A stretch of DNA of 64,000 nucleotides, taken from CBDDBH01 sp965225625 (GTDB lineage: Bacteria; Pseudomonadota; Gammaproteobacteria; JADZEE01). Location of the stretch: assembly GCA_965225625.1 (NCBI GenBank), contig CBDDBH010000030.1:124001-188000 (forward strand), read 5' to 3'. Under the pieces are notes generated by a model. The model saw only the letters and a program-made list of their open reading frames with translations. It made no database searches and was not told the DNA's origin. Position 1 is the first letter of the stretch; each line of letters begins with the position of its first letter. This document shows positions 34,804-43,074 of this stretch, in pieces. Position numbers and translations under genes: made by a program.

Positions 34804-37017
34804 TCAAGTAGATCGCAAAGCCAGATTTAGTTGCGCCTCGATTCTACGTTTGTACACCAAATACTGGACGGTCGGTGGTGATGCGCTGCGACCATCTGTT
34901 ACTGACAGCCCAGAGACATCGATGTCCGTAATGTAAATGGGATAGCGCTCACCGTTGGCGCGCAGTCCAAGCACGTGCTCTGCCACGCGCCGAAACAGTC
35001 GGTCACCGTGCTCTAACGTCGAAAACTCCCGGTCTTCGCAAAAAATCGTCAAGTCGTTGCCGCGGTCTCCAGCATCGGCGATTACCTGCAGGCGAAAGTA
35101 GCTGCCCGGATTGTGTCGTGGAACCTTAATACGTCGCACACGGAAAGCGTTGCTGCGGTCAGCGACGATCGTGAATATCTGCGCGTCGGCACGCGCATCA
35201 TCCTCGTCGCCAACCTCTTGTTGGCGCCGCCGGGATGCGATGTGGTGGAGGAAACGTACAAAATGATCGATCAACGTGGACAGAGGGTGTTGAACGAAAT
35301 TTTGAACAAATAGTGAGCCCCGTTCATCCAATACGTAAATGTCAGTTCGGCTACCGTGAGCGTGCAGGAATACCTGTACATTGTGCAAGCGATTGGCCTC
35401 GAAAATGCAACGCAGTGGTGTGTGTACCAGCGTGTTGGTGTCAAGTACTGAGGTCGTGAACTCAGCCGTTGGAGTGCCCAGATACTGGAGTAGTGCTGTT
35501 TCGGTGCGGAACTGGCGGTGTGCGGCTATGTCGGCGGCGTACTCCAATACATGCCATTGCTGCTCGATTTCGATGATAAATCGTGCTTTGCCATCTGACT
35601 TTGCGACTGGGATCGCTTGCATGACGTCCGCTAGCAGTGTTTTCACTCGACCTTCGATAGTGGGGCCGTAGCCGGTACTGAAGCAATTAACTTGAACCTC
35701 CGGCAGCGAGCCACTGTCAGGCTCCAGCCAGCGGAGATATTCGCACAGGCATTCAAATAAGCCATGGACGCCTGTGTAGCGAAACGTGAATATCTCCTCC
35801 CAGGTTGTTTCGATGACGAGATCAAACGAGCGCGCAAGGTTCTCGTGCAAGCCGCCGTAGCTAAAGGCGTCCGTGCGGTTACTTGCAATCAAAGCCCCCT
35901 CTTTGAAGCTTGCGTTGAGCGCTTCCACGCCGAAGTTCACGAATAACGCAACCCTGCGGATAGTGGGGTTTTTAGATAGTTCCGAGATGGTCGAAGTAGC
36001 GATTCCGGCATCCGGAAATCTTGAACTGAGTGCTTTCAGGGTTTGCCTGATCTCGCGAACCGATAATGACGCATTGTGAGTAAGTACGTGGATTATCGTC
36101 TCTGGGGCGACGATGCGATTGAAATAGCACCATACCAGCACCTCAAGCGCGTTAGCACCACGCTTCATGGGTGTGCTTTGTGCCGCTTGTTCAGCGCTTA
36201 TTTGGCCGCTGTAAAGCTGCCAATGTTCACGCTCGGTACTATGATGGTTTTCAATGGTGATGTGTTTTTCGGCCAGATTTGCCCCGAAACCACGGTTCAC
36301 GAATTCTATTTTTCCGGCTTTGCGTTCGAATGCTGCGTAGAGTCTTCTTCCCAATAGCGTCAAATCGGTCTTCGAAATTCCACCTTGTGTTGCGTATTTT
36401 CTAGCGAACTCGGAAAGTCGGCGATAGCTCTGGGTCAGCGCATTGATAAGCGCGCGTCGCTCACTCATCACGGTATCGATGTTCCAGGAATCCTTGGAGT
36501 CGAGCGAGCGCAGCTCACGTTGTGTCCAGTCCCAGCTTTTCGCAAGTAATTCCATATGTTCTCTGCGCCATTCCGTCGAGCCTGAGGACACTTTTGCAGT
36601 CAGCTTTTCGTTAACTTTAAGGTAGAAGCAGCGTCTCACCAGTGCTAGTCGCTGGGCATCATTTCGTTCCATCAAATATTCTTCTACTTTGCGGTACATC
36701 TGGATGTACGGGTCCAGCTCGTTCAGCGTTGTGACACCATCGTGGACTGCCCGCTTGTAGCGCAGGCTCAGCAGGTCGATGTTCGGGTATTCCGCTGCAT
36801 AAACCTCCATCAACATCAGTTTGAGCACTGATTTAAATGGTGAGTCGATGCTTTTATACAGTTGCCACACCGCTGCGCCGAAAAACTCTTCGGCCGGGAT
36901 CTCCTCGACCCCGCCAAAATCAATATAGTCCCCGGGCTTTACTGTGCCAGCGTCGCGAAGCTGCTGGACATATTGTGAGTAAGTCCGTTCTTGATCGGGC
37001 GGTACCGACCACCATTG
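34804..37017 (-). pseudogene. cyaA: Adenylate cyclase class I, C-terminal fragment
   Basis: About 736 codons of a class I adenylate cyclase, continuing from the N-terminal piece at 40080-40701. The frame is open from the IS border to the stop at 34804. It resumes with WWSVPP, the segment after the LAG-x3-x-W region in E. coli and Pseudomonas cyclases, followed by EFFGAAVWQLYKSI, LELVRR-like ALVRRCFYLKVNEKL and the C-terminal regulatory region. No frameshift or internal stop is present. The only loss is separation from its start by 3 kb of IS DNA. Bases 37014-37017 (ATTG on the + strand) are one copy of the target duplication. Confidence 0.9.
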
Positions 37018-37942
37018 GAGGGTGTCGCGAAAGGGGGATCGTTGCAAGGATCGTGAAGCGTTAAACTACGTGCAGGTACAAGATAGCGAGAGGCCAACGG
37101 TGACAAAAGCGCTGGGAATAAATGGGGATGTGCAAGAACCTGTTTGAGGGGTTGTCCGATACTTCGCGGCAAAGCCGCAGAGCTGCGGGGCGTGTGTTCA
37201 TTGATCCTGATCCGCAGCAGCTTTATCTGGGTCAGTTGTCGGTGAAGGCGCATCTGCAAGCGGCCGGCATTCGTGGGCCGTTGTGTTACGAGCGCTATTG
37301 AGCGAGCTGGATTGGTCGGGTTTTGAAGACAACTATGCCAGGACGGGCCGCGCGCCGTATTCCCCGCGCAGCGTGTTGGGGTTAATCGTGTACGGGCTAT
37401 TGCAGGGTGTGAGTTCGTTGCGGGGTCTGGAACGGTTGGCGCGAGTGGATATCGGTGCGATGTGGTTGAGCGGGGGGATCTGTCCGGACCATGCGAACAT
37501 CGGCCGGTTTATCACGCAGCATGATGAGTTTGCTTCATTTTTTATTGAGCCTGACAAGCCACGGGCAGCAGCGCGACGGGTGCTGACGGCACGGCTGATA
37601 GAGGCGGCATCGCATTTGGTTTTATTCGGCGATACAGCGCTTGAGCCTGCGAGGCTGTTATAAAACCACAAGTGGCGTTGGCGCAGCGCAGTTGCAGACC
37701 TTGCAGGCGCAAAGCGGCCCCAGGGTAAGTCAGGCTGAAGGTGCGTCCGGAGTTCGCACGAGCCCGCGTACACTGCAACTTTCAAAGCGGACGAGGCACG
37801 GGGCCCGCTATAAGCCCTCGTGTGGCCAATCGCACGGGTACCCTGGTTGTGTGATGGCATCCTTGGAGCACAGTAAGCGAGCGCAGTGGCGTCGTTGAAG
37901 ATCTGTGCGATGCGGGCTACTTCAGCGGTCCCAGCGGGCGTT

Positions 37943-39419
37943 TGTCGCCTAAGATTTAGGAAAGTTTTCGGCTTTCTTAACTTCTGGTCGATAGCCTGTT
38001 GTGTCTACCTGCGTCCAGTTTCGCGTCTCGCCACTTTCCCGCTCGAGCTGCTAAGAGGCACATGTCCCGCTCCTGCACGCTATGGCGTTGCAAAGTCACT
38101 GTGGCGATGTTCATGGTTGAAGTACGAACCGCTCCACCCAGGCACGCGCGTGAGTGATGTTTTCAAAGGCTTGCTCCGGATACTCCGGACGGTATTTGAG
38201 GGTTCGAAACAAGCTTTCCGAAAACGGATTGTCATCGCTCACCGCCGGGCGCGAAAATGAAGGGATGCCGCCCAGGCGCTCGAGCGTGGCGAGCATCGTC
38301 GCCCCTTTCATCGGCGAGCCATTGTCGGCGTGCAACCACCACTTCCCGTGCATCGACTCCCTCCACATAACAGGCCTCATGCGCCAAGCGCCGCAGCGTA
38401 CTCGGCGCATTCACGCTCATGCACCTGCCAGGTCACGATCTTGCGAGAGTAGATGTTTCACGCGATAGAAATACATTCCCCGCACCGGGCTCGCCAGCCA
38501 CGTGATATCCCAACTCCATACCTGGTTTGGCCCGCTGGCCACCCGCGCGGTGGGCTCATGGCGGCGCGCCGGTGCGCTGGCCTGGCGGTGGTGCAATAAT
38601 CTCTCCTCGCGCAGGATCCGATACATCGTTGATTCCGAAGCGATATACTCCCCACGGTCCGCCAGCATCTGGTTGGGGCTCTTGGCACGTGCTCAGGCGC
38701 ATTGAGTACCGCCACCACCCGCGCAACCTCGCTCTGGCTCAGACGATTCGCCGGCATCGCCGGTGACCCTTTGCGCCGGTCCACCGACCCTGTGCGCTGC
38801 CACCGTTGCACCGCGTAGCGACAGCCCCAGCGTTTCACATGCCTTCACTTTACGACACCCTTGTTGCACCGCTTCATCGATTAACACCACTGCCTGTACT
38901 CGCTCTGGCTCGCTAATCAATCGTCCTCGGGCTCCCCCCAAATCGCGGCCGCTTTTTTTTTCAGCACCAGCAACGCCGCCGTCTCCGCCAGCGCCTTCTC
39001 CTTGCGACGTAGTTCCTTCTTCAATGACCGGGTCTCTTCGCGTAAGGCGCGCAGTGTGCTCTGCGACCCCTTGCCCCGGTCCTGACCTTCAATTATCTCA
39101 ACGCTCAAGATGATGCGTGTGCAACCCTTGACCGCGCACCACGCGCCCAGAGCATCCTCCGATCATGCACTGCGTCTCAATCAGCGCGTTGAAGTCGCTC
39201 CTGCGCTGTCCAGTCCTCAGGGCGCCTCTCTTGTTTCACCACCTCGCTCACTCCCGCTCTTCGATCTTGACGTAACCAATTCTGGATCGTCGAACGATTC
39301 CAAATTCCTCCGCGACCAACCCCTGTGACCTCGCAACACTTTCCTCGTTACCCTCTCTCTCAATTCAATGTTTCATTGACCAATCTCTCTCGCCCCCTTG
39401 TTTTTCTCTCTCGGCGACA
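37943..39419 (-). mobile_element. IS3-family element nested in IS1182, degenerate
   Basis: A 1477-bp insert lies between the DAGYFS and LLCPEGK parts of the IS1182 transposase. The borders are proposed at a short terminal inverted repeat, TGTCGCC (37943-37949) and GGCGACA (39413-39419). Excising it leaves the roughly 13-residue spacing normally seen between those two motifs. No target duplication is convincing. The content is an OrfA/OrfB pair on the minus strand with many lesions. The exact ends are less certain than its presence. Confidence 0.72.
38111..39390 (-). pseudogene. IS3-family OrfA/OrfB transposase remnants
   Basis: OrfA remnants reading towards lower coordinates include a VAEEFGIVRR-like helix-turn-helix near 39320 and a coiled-coil end (LREETRSLKKELRRKEKALAE) at 38917-39108. 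These end at a run of nine A residues (38953-38961), a likely programmed-frameshift site. OrfB remnants are LISEPERVQAVVLIDEAVQQGCRKVKACE, then SGPNQVWSWDITWL (start of the integrase core), YSRKIVTWQVHE in another frame, and HADNGSPMKGATML through VSDDNPFSESLFRTLKYRPEYPE. At least three frame changes separate them, so no active transposase can be made. Confidence 0.85.
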
Positions 39420-40079
39420 TCTATCCTGACACAGGGGGTCAACCTGCTTTGTCCGGAGGGGAAAGTGGCGGGGCAAGCCAAGCAATCGCAGAAAACCTTT
39501 CCTAAGGGTGCCTTTGTCTATGACGCGTACCAGGATGCTTACCGCTGTGCGAACAATGAATGGTTAGTGCCGGTGGAGCGTTACGCGGGCACTGCCACAC
39601 ACAAAGGGTACGTGCGTTATGCCACCCCGGGCTGCGGTGCGTGTGCTTTGAAAGCGCAGTGTACGCGGGGGGAACGCCGGACCATCAGCCGCTATGGGGG
39701 TGATGAACTAAAAGATGCGCTGCGCATGGTGATGCAACAGCCGCAGGCGCAAGCGCTGTATGTGAAGCGCCAAGCGATGGTAGAGCCGGTGTTCAGCACG
39801 TTGCGCGAGCGACAGGGATTGAACCGGTTCCGGCGGCGCGGGTTAGCCGGGGTGAGACGAGAATTTGCACTGCATATACTCGCTTACAACCTGGGACGGG
39901 CGGTGTTGGCCCGTTTAGCCTGTATTGGTGCGTTGACAAAAGCCTGTTTGATGCGCTTGTGGCATCACCGTATCGTGCGCCGCGAATTATGGCTTTGGGA
40001 AACACACCTGCTGCCAACGGCGTGTTGAAACACCGCCAGTACGATATCCAGCATATTTATCGCCTTTTGCGACACCCTC

Positions 40080-40701
40080 ATTGGGGATTCTGGCCGGCTA
40101 ACACCAGGCCTGAGCGATAAAACTCGTCCAACAGTAGATAGTGTTGCGAACTGCCGCTACTTTCTTCAGACAGTGATTGATTACTGCCGCTACGAAAGCT
40201 AGCGGCGTCGAATACAAAGAAATGCAGCTCCAACCCCGCATGGTCGGCGCTCCATCGTTCTATGTGCCGTGCCTTAACCTGGAGTTCCTCGGTCGCTTCA
40301 CTGGATAAATCAGGGTGGTGGCATAGCCATATGTCAAAATCGCTCTTTTTTGAGTAAGCGACAGTGCCGGGACTACCCATAAGGTAAAGCCCGAGTATCT
40401 CAACGCGTCTTACCGCGCGTCGTTCGAAGCTGATTGCTTTTGCCAGACGTTGTGCTACCCGCTGGGCACTCGCGGACGTCACATAGCCGAATACGCCAGC
40501 GGGCGTGTCACGCGATACGTAGCCGGGAAGTAGCGGGTGATTGCGATGAAACAGTAGCGGTAACACCTCCAGAAGATCGCGTTGTCTGGACGACAGGCAT
40601 TCTCGCGCCCGCGCGAGCCGAGCGTGGTTAATTGCGTTTAATCGTTGTTCCAGTGTTCGCTGAGCCGCTGGGAGGCGGCGGGCAGCAGCATCGATCGCCA
40701 T
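40080..40701 (-). pseudogene. cyaA: Adenylate cyclase class I, N-terminal catalytic fragment
   Basis: First about 207 codons of a class I cyclase (ATP to cAMP). The ATG at 40701 (MAIDAAARRLPAAQ) fits better than a TTG at 40719. Recognisable parts are FHRNHPLLPGYVS, GLYLMGSPGTVAYS, the nucleotidyltransferase-type acidic pair in SDFDIWLCH, and SSQHYLLLDEFYRS. The frame reads LAGQNPQ and then hits TGA at the IS border. The reconstructed full protein is about 943 residues, similar to pseudomonad CyaA. The catalytic core spans the break, so cAMP synthesis from this locus is probably lost. Confidence 0.92.
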
Positions 40702-40806
40702 GCGGTCGTTAGCGGCCAATGCCGAGAAATCTTAACTAATGCAGAGAGTTAAGTGGTATTCTCGGGGTGCGATAAGTACGACGATCGGGCTTCTCAGCGA
40801 TGAATG

Positions 40807-40839
40807 GGATAGTCGCGCGCGATGCGGCACAAAGTCTAT
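40807..40839 (+). repeat. 33-base box, second copy
   Basis: GGATAG at 40807-40812, GATGCGGCAC at 40821-40830 and GTCTAT at 40834-40839 match the box at 15684-15716. It marks the left side of the repeat-rich part of the cyaA-glyA gap. Confidence 0.65.
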
Positions 40840-40904
40840 TGGGTCACCACGCAAATCAAAGCTTCGTATCGAAACTGATTACGAGCACAGCGCGCGAGGT
40901 GACT

Positions 40905-41094
40905 GCCAGGGATGGCGGAAATGCAGACCATGCACGCCTGCACGGATGCAGGCGGTACGAGTCCAGGGATGGACGAGGTACGACCCCATGGATGGGGGAG
41001 GTAGAAGTGAGTCCGGAACGGAACTCGAGAGCGAAGCAGGAAGCCAGAGCTGAGAACGACGCAGGAGCCAAAGTCGAGGAGTCCACGGATGGAC
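40905..41094. repeat. Array of mini-hairpins with NGGA tetraloops
   Basis: Perfect stems around a four-base NGGA loop occur at 40905-40916 (GCCA/TGGC), 40935-40954 (CGCCTGCA/TGCAGGCG), 40961-40974 (GTCCA/TGGAC), 40984-40997 (CCCCA/TGGGG) and 41081-41094 (GTCCA/TGGAC). A looser hairpin lies at 41009-41026. Four of the five perfect copies are followed by a GGTA(C/G)(G/A)A box, usually as GAGGTA. Stem sequences differ while pairing and loop are kept, which suggests selection on structure. Confidence 0.85.
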
Positions 41095-41128
41095 GAGGTA
41101 GAACGACGCAGGAGCCAAAGTCGAGGAG
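41054..41128. repeat. 28-bp direct repeat, two identical copies
   Basis: The copies at 41054-41081 and 41101-41128 are identical, beginning GAACGACGCAGG and ending GTCGAGGAG, with a 47-base period. The fifth hairpin of the array overlaps the end of copy one and fills the spacer. Confidence 0.9.
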
Positions 41129-41141
41129 CGTTTGTCTGCCC

Positions 41142-41157
41142 TTCATGCAATATGCGG
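41142..41157 (+). repeat. Recurring intergenic motif (copy before glyA)
   Basis: Exact copy of TTCATGCAATATGCGG, 63 bases before the glyA start and directly after the hairpin and direct-repeat array. Confidence 0.85.
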
Positions 41158-41220
41158 ACTTGTTATCGGCTATCAGCGCTTTTCTGATACCCTGCGCGCT
41201 TTCTATTTCTCGCTACCGCT

Positions 41221-42480
41221 ATGTTTCCTACCGACATGAAAATTGCTGGATTCGACGATGAGGTCTGGCAGGCCATTGAAAACGAGGAGCGTCGTCAAGA
41301 GGATCACATCGAGCTGATTGCTTCCGAGAATTACGCGAGTCCGCGGGTGCTGCAAGCTCAGGGTTCGGTGCTAACGAATAAATACGCAGAAGGCTACCCT
41401 GGGCGGCGCTATTACGGCGGATGTGAATTCGTCGATGTCGTTGAACGTGTCGCGATTGAACGCGCCAAGGCATTGTTTGGCGCGGATTTCGCGAATGTAC
41501 AACCACATTCAGGCTCACAGGCCAATAGCGCTACGTATTATGCGTTGCTCGAACCCGGGGATGTTGTCCTCGGTATGAGTTTGGCACACGGTGGCCACCT
41601 GACTCACGGCGCGCAGGTCAACTTCTCAGGTCGGACCTATCACGCAGTTCAATATGGTCTAGATCCGGCTACCGGTGAAATAGATTACGACCATGCCGAA
41701 GCGCTCGCGTTAGAGCATAAACCTCGAATGATAATGACGGGATTTTCTGCATACTCTCGCGTGGTTGATTGGCAACGCTTCCGAGAAATCGCCGACCGTG
41801 TTGGGGCCTACCTGGTTGCTGACATAGCACACGTTGCCGGACTAATAGCCGCTGGGCTTTACCCGAGTCCGATCGAGATCGCCGACGTTACGACGTCCAC
41901 CACGCATAAGACTTTGCGTGGACCAAGAGCCGGCCTGATCCTGGCAAAGGCTAATGAGGTACTGGAGAAAAAGCTAAATTCCGCGGTATTTCCGGGTAAT
42001 CAGGGTGGGCCGTTGATGCATGTTATCGCCGCCAAGGCCGTGGCATTCAAAGAAGCGATGCAGCCGGAATTTCAAGCTTATCAAGAACAAACACTAAAAA
42101 ACGCACGGGCGATGGCACAGTCGTTTCTCGAACGTGGTTACAACATCGTCTCCGGTGGAACAGATAACCACCTCTTCTTGGTAGATTTGGTAGACAAAGG
42201 TCTGACCGGCAAACAGGCAGATGCTGCGTTAGGGAGGGCAAATATTACCGTTAACAAGAACGCGGTGCCCAATGATCCCCAGTCACCTTTTGTTACCAGC
42301 GGGATCCGGATTGGCACGCCCGCCATAACTACGCGCGGGTTTGTCGAAGACCACGCCAGGCAGGTGACCAATTGGATATGCGATGTGCTGGACGACATCG
42401 ATACGGAATCAACCATCGATGCGGTTCGCGAGAAAGTAGTGGCATTATGTAGTACATTCCCCGTATATACGCGCAACTGA
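41221..42480 (+). CDS. glyA: Serine hydroxymethyltransferase
   Basis: PLP enzyme that converts serine and tetrahydrofolate to glycine and methylene-THF, a main one-carbon source feeding purine and thymidylate synthesis. The 419 residues have IELIASENYASPRVL, NKYAEGYPGRRYYGG, the PLP-Lys motif TTSTTHKTLRGPR and FPGNQGGPLMHVIAAKA. The start may be the ATG at 41221 or the one at 41236. The glyA-nrdR-ribD-nusB order follows on the same strand. The upstream region carries the repeat array. Confidence 0.98.
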   Translation: MFPTDMKIAGFDDEVWQAIENEERRQEDHIELIASENYASPRVLQAQGSVLTNKYAEGYPGRRYYGGCEFVDVVERVAIERAKALFGADFANVQPHSGSQANSATYYALLEPGDVVLGMSLAHGGHLTHGAQVNFSGRTYHAVQYGLDPATGEIDYDHAEALALEHKPRMIMTGFSAYSRVVDWQRFREIADRVGAYLVADIAHVAGLIAAGLYPSPIEIADVTTSTTHKTLRGPRAGLILAKANEVLEKKLNSAVFPGNQGGPLMHVIAAKAVAFKEAMQPEFQAYQEQTLKNARAMAQSFLERGYNIVSGGTDNHLFLVDLVDKGLTGKQADAALGRANITVNKNAVPNDPQSPFVTSGIRIGTPAITTRGFVEDHARQVTNWICDVLDDIDTESTIDAVREKVVALCSTFPVYTRN

Positions 42481-42501
42481 CAGGTCTCGATTGACCGCGT
42501 C

Positions 42502-43020
42502 ATGCACTGCCCATACTGCTCGAATCCATCGACCCGGGTCATCGATTCCCGATTAGTCGGCGACGGCGACCAAGTGCGTCGGCGTCGCGAGTGCCCGGGT
42601 TGCAATGGGCGATTCACGACATACGAATCGGCATCTTTACATCTACCTCGAATAGTCAAATCCAGTGACGGTCGACGCGAGGTTTTTGATGAAGAGAAAT
42701 TGCGGGCCGGTATGGAGCGCGCGCTGCGCAAGCGCCCGATTGCTGCTGACCGTATTGAACTGGCAATTGCCAACATTAAAAAGCGTATGCGCGCGACGGG
42801 TGAGCGCGAAGTACCATCTCTGCAAATGGGCGAATGGGTGATGGAGGAATTAAGGGCTATCGACCATGTTGCCTATGTCCGTTTCGCGTCTGTTTATCGT
42901 CGGTTTGAGGATGTACAGGCATTCCGCGATGAAGTTGATCGCCTCGAGCAGGAGTTGCCACCCGATCTCAAACGGCAACAGCTCGACCTTCTGCGATCGG
43001 CGAACGAAGACGGCGAATAG
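42502..43020 (+). CDS. nrdR: Transcriptional repressor NrdR
   Basis: Zinc-ribbon/ATP-cone repressor of ribonucleotide reductase genes that senses dATP/ATP. The 172 residues start with a CPYC...CPGC zinc ribbon (residues 3-34) and continue into an ATP-cone (VKSSDGRREVFDEEKL, ERALRKRPI). The length is slightly above the usual 150-160. It lies 21 bases after glyA. No NrdR box is claimed, since no nrd gene is in view. Confidence 0.96.
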   Translation: MHCPYCSNPSTRVIDSRLVGDGDQVRRRRECPGCNGRFTTYESASLHLPRIVKSSDGRREVFDEEKLRAGMERALRKRPIAADRIELAIANIKKRMRATGEREVPSLQMGEWVMEELRAIDHVAYVRFASVYRRFEDVQAFRDEVDRLEQELPPDLKRQQLDLLRSANEDGE

Positions 43021-43034
43021 CAGCAGACTCGGAT

Positions 43035-43043
43035 CTGTAGTTG
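43035..43043. repeat. Homopolymer run of nine G upstream of ribD
   Basis: Nine consecutive G in the 54-base gap between nrdR and ribD. Runs of this length are prone to slippage. It lies outside the proposed ribD coding region, so it could affect only spacing or expression. Confidence 0.7.
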
Positions 43044-43074
43044 CGGGGGGGGGTAGGCTAACCGCCTCCATGCC

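Larger units (their letters stand above)
37128..40028 (+). pseudogene. IS1182-family transposase, frameshifted and interrupted
   Basis: Pieces can be followed in order. At 37128-37301 there is MCKNLFEGLSD through KAHLQAAGIRGPL, ending in TGA. At 37283-37663, in another frame, the N-terminal domain continues (LDWSGFEDNYARTGRAPYSP, GLLQGVSSLRGLERL). A degraded stretch follows, then at about 37891-37942 a DAGYFS block, the usual site of a DDE acidic residue. The IS3 copy intervenes. The C-terminal domain resumes at 39420-40028 (LLCPEGKVAGQAKQSQK, CGACALKAQCTRGERRTI, VEPVFSTLRERQGLNRFRRR). It is non-functional as it stands. Confidence 0.85.
37018..40079 (+). mobile_element. IS1182-family element, decayed, carrying a nested IS3-family element
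   Basis: The ends are near-perfect inverted repeats: GAGGGTGTCGCGAAAGG at 37018-37034, and GAGGGTGTCGCAAAAGG as the reverse complement of 40063-40079 (16 of 17). They are flanked by ATTG at 37014-37017 and 40080-40083. Removing the element and one ATTG joins cyaA exactly in frame. Without the inner IS3 the element is about 1585 bp, normal for IS1182. The transposase has at least one frameshift plus a degraded middle, so it is not autonomous, although both ends look usable. Confidence 0.9.
40702..41220. other. Gene-free region between cyaA and glyA with repeats
   Basis: A 519-base divergent intergenic region. From left to right it holds a 33-base box (40807-40839) that resembles one upstream of mtnA, six or seven small hairpins (40905-41094), a 28-base direct repeat (41054-41081 and 41101-41128) and the recurring motif at 41142-41157, 63 bases before the glyA ATG. 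Several short open frames cross it on both strands, but their sequence follows the repeats and shows no codon-like pattern or family. Both promoters (cyaA leftwards, glyA rightwards) must lie here. Confidence 0.75.

Noticed and set aside
37943..39419. Target-site duplication for the inner IS3 element
   Set aside because: The bases next to the proposed ends (GTT and TCT) do not match, so no duplication is claimed.
34804..40701. Functional two-piece adenylate cyclase
   Set aside because: The C-terminal piece has no native start or ribosome site and the break lies inside the catalytic core. Kept only as an alternative in the trans-mobilisation finding.
40905..41128. CRISPR array, retron or integron attC array
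   Set aside because: Hairpins are too short and irregular in spacing, with no constant repeat plus unique spacers, and no cas, reverse transcriptase or integrase gene nearby.
41000..41220. Glycine riboswitch before glyA
   Set aside because: No paired aptamer cores could be recognised; the region is explained better by the hairpin and direct repeats.
40739..41261. Short frames in both directions across the cyaA-glyA gap
   Set aside because: They follow the hairpin and direct repeats, show no family resemblance and run into glyA.
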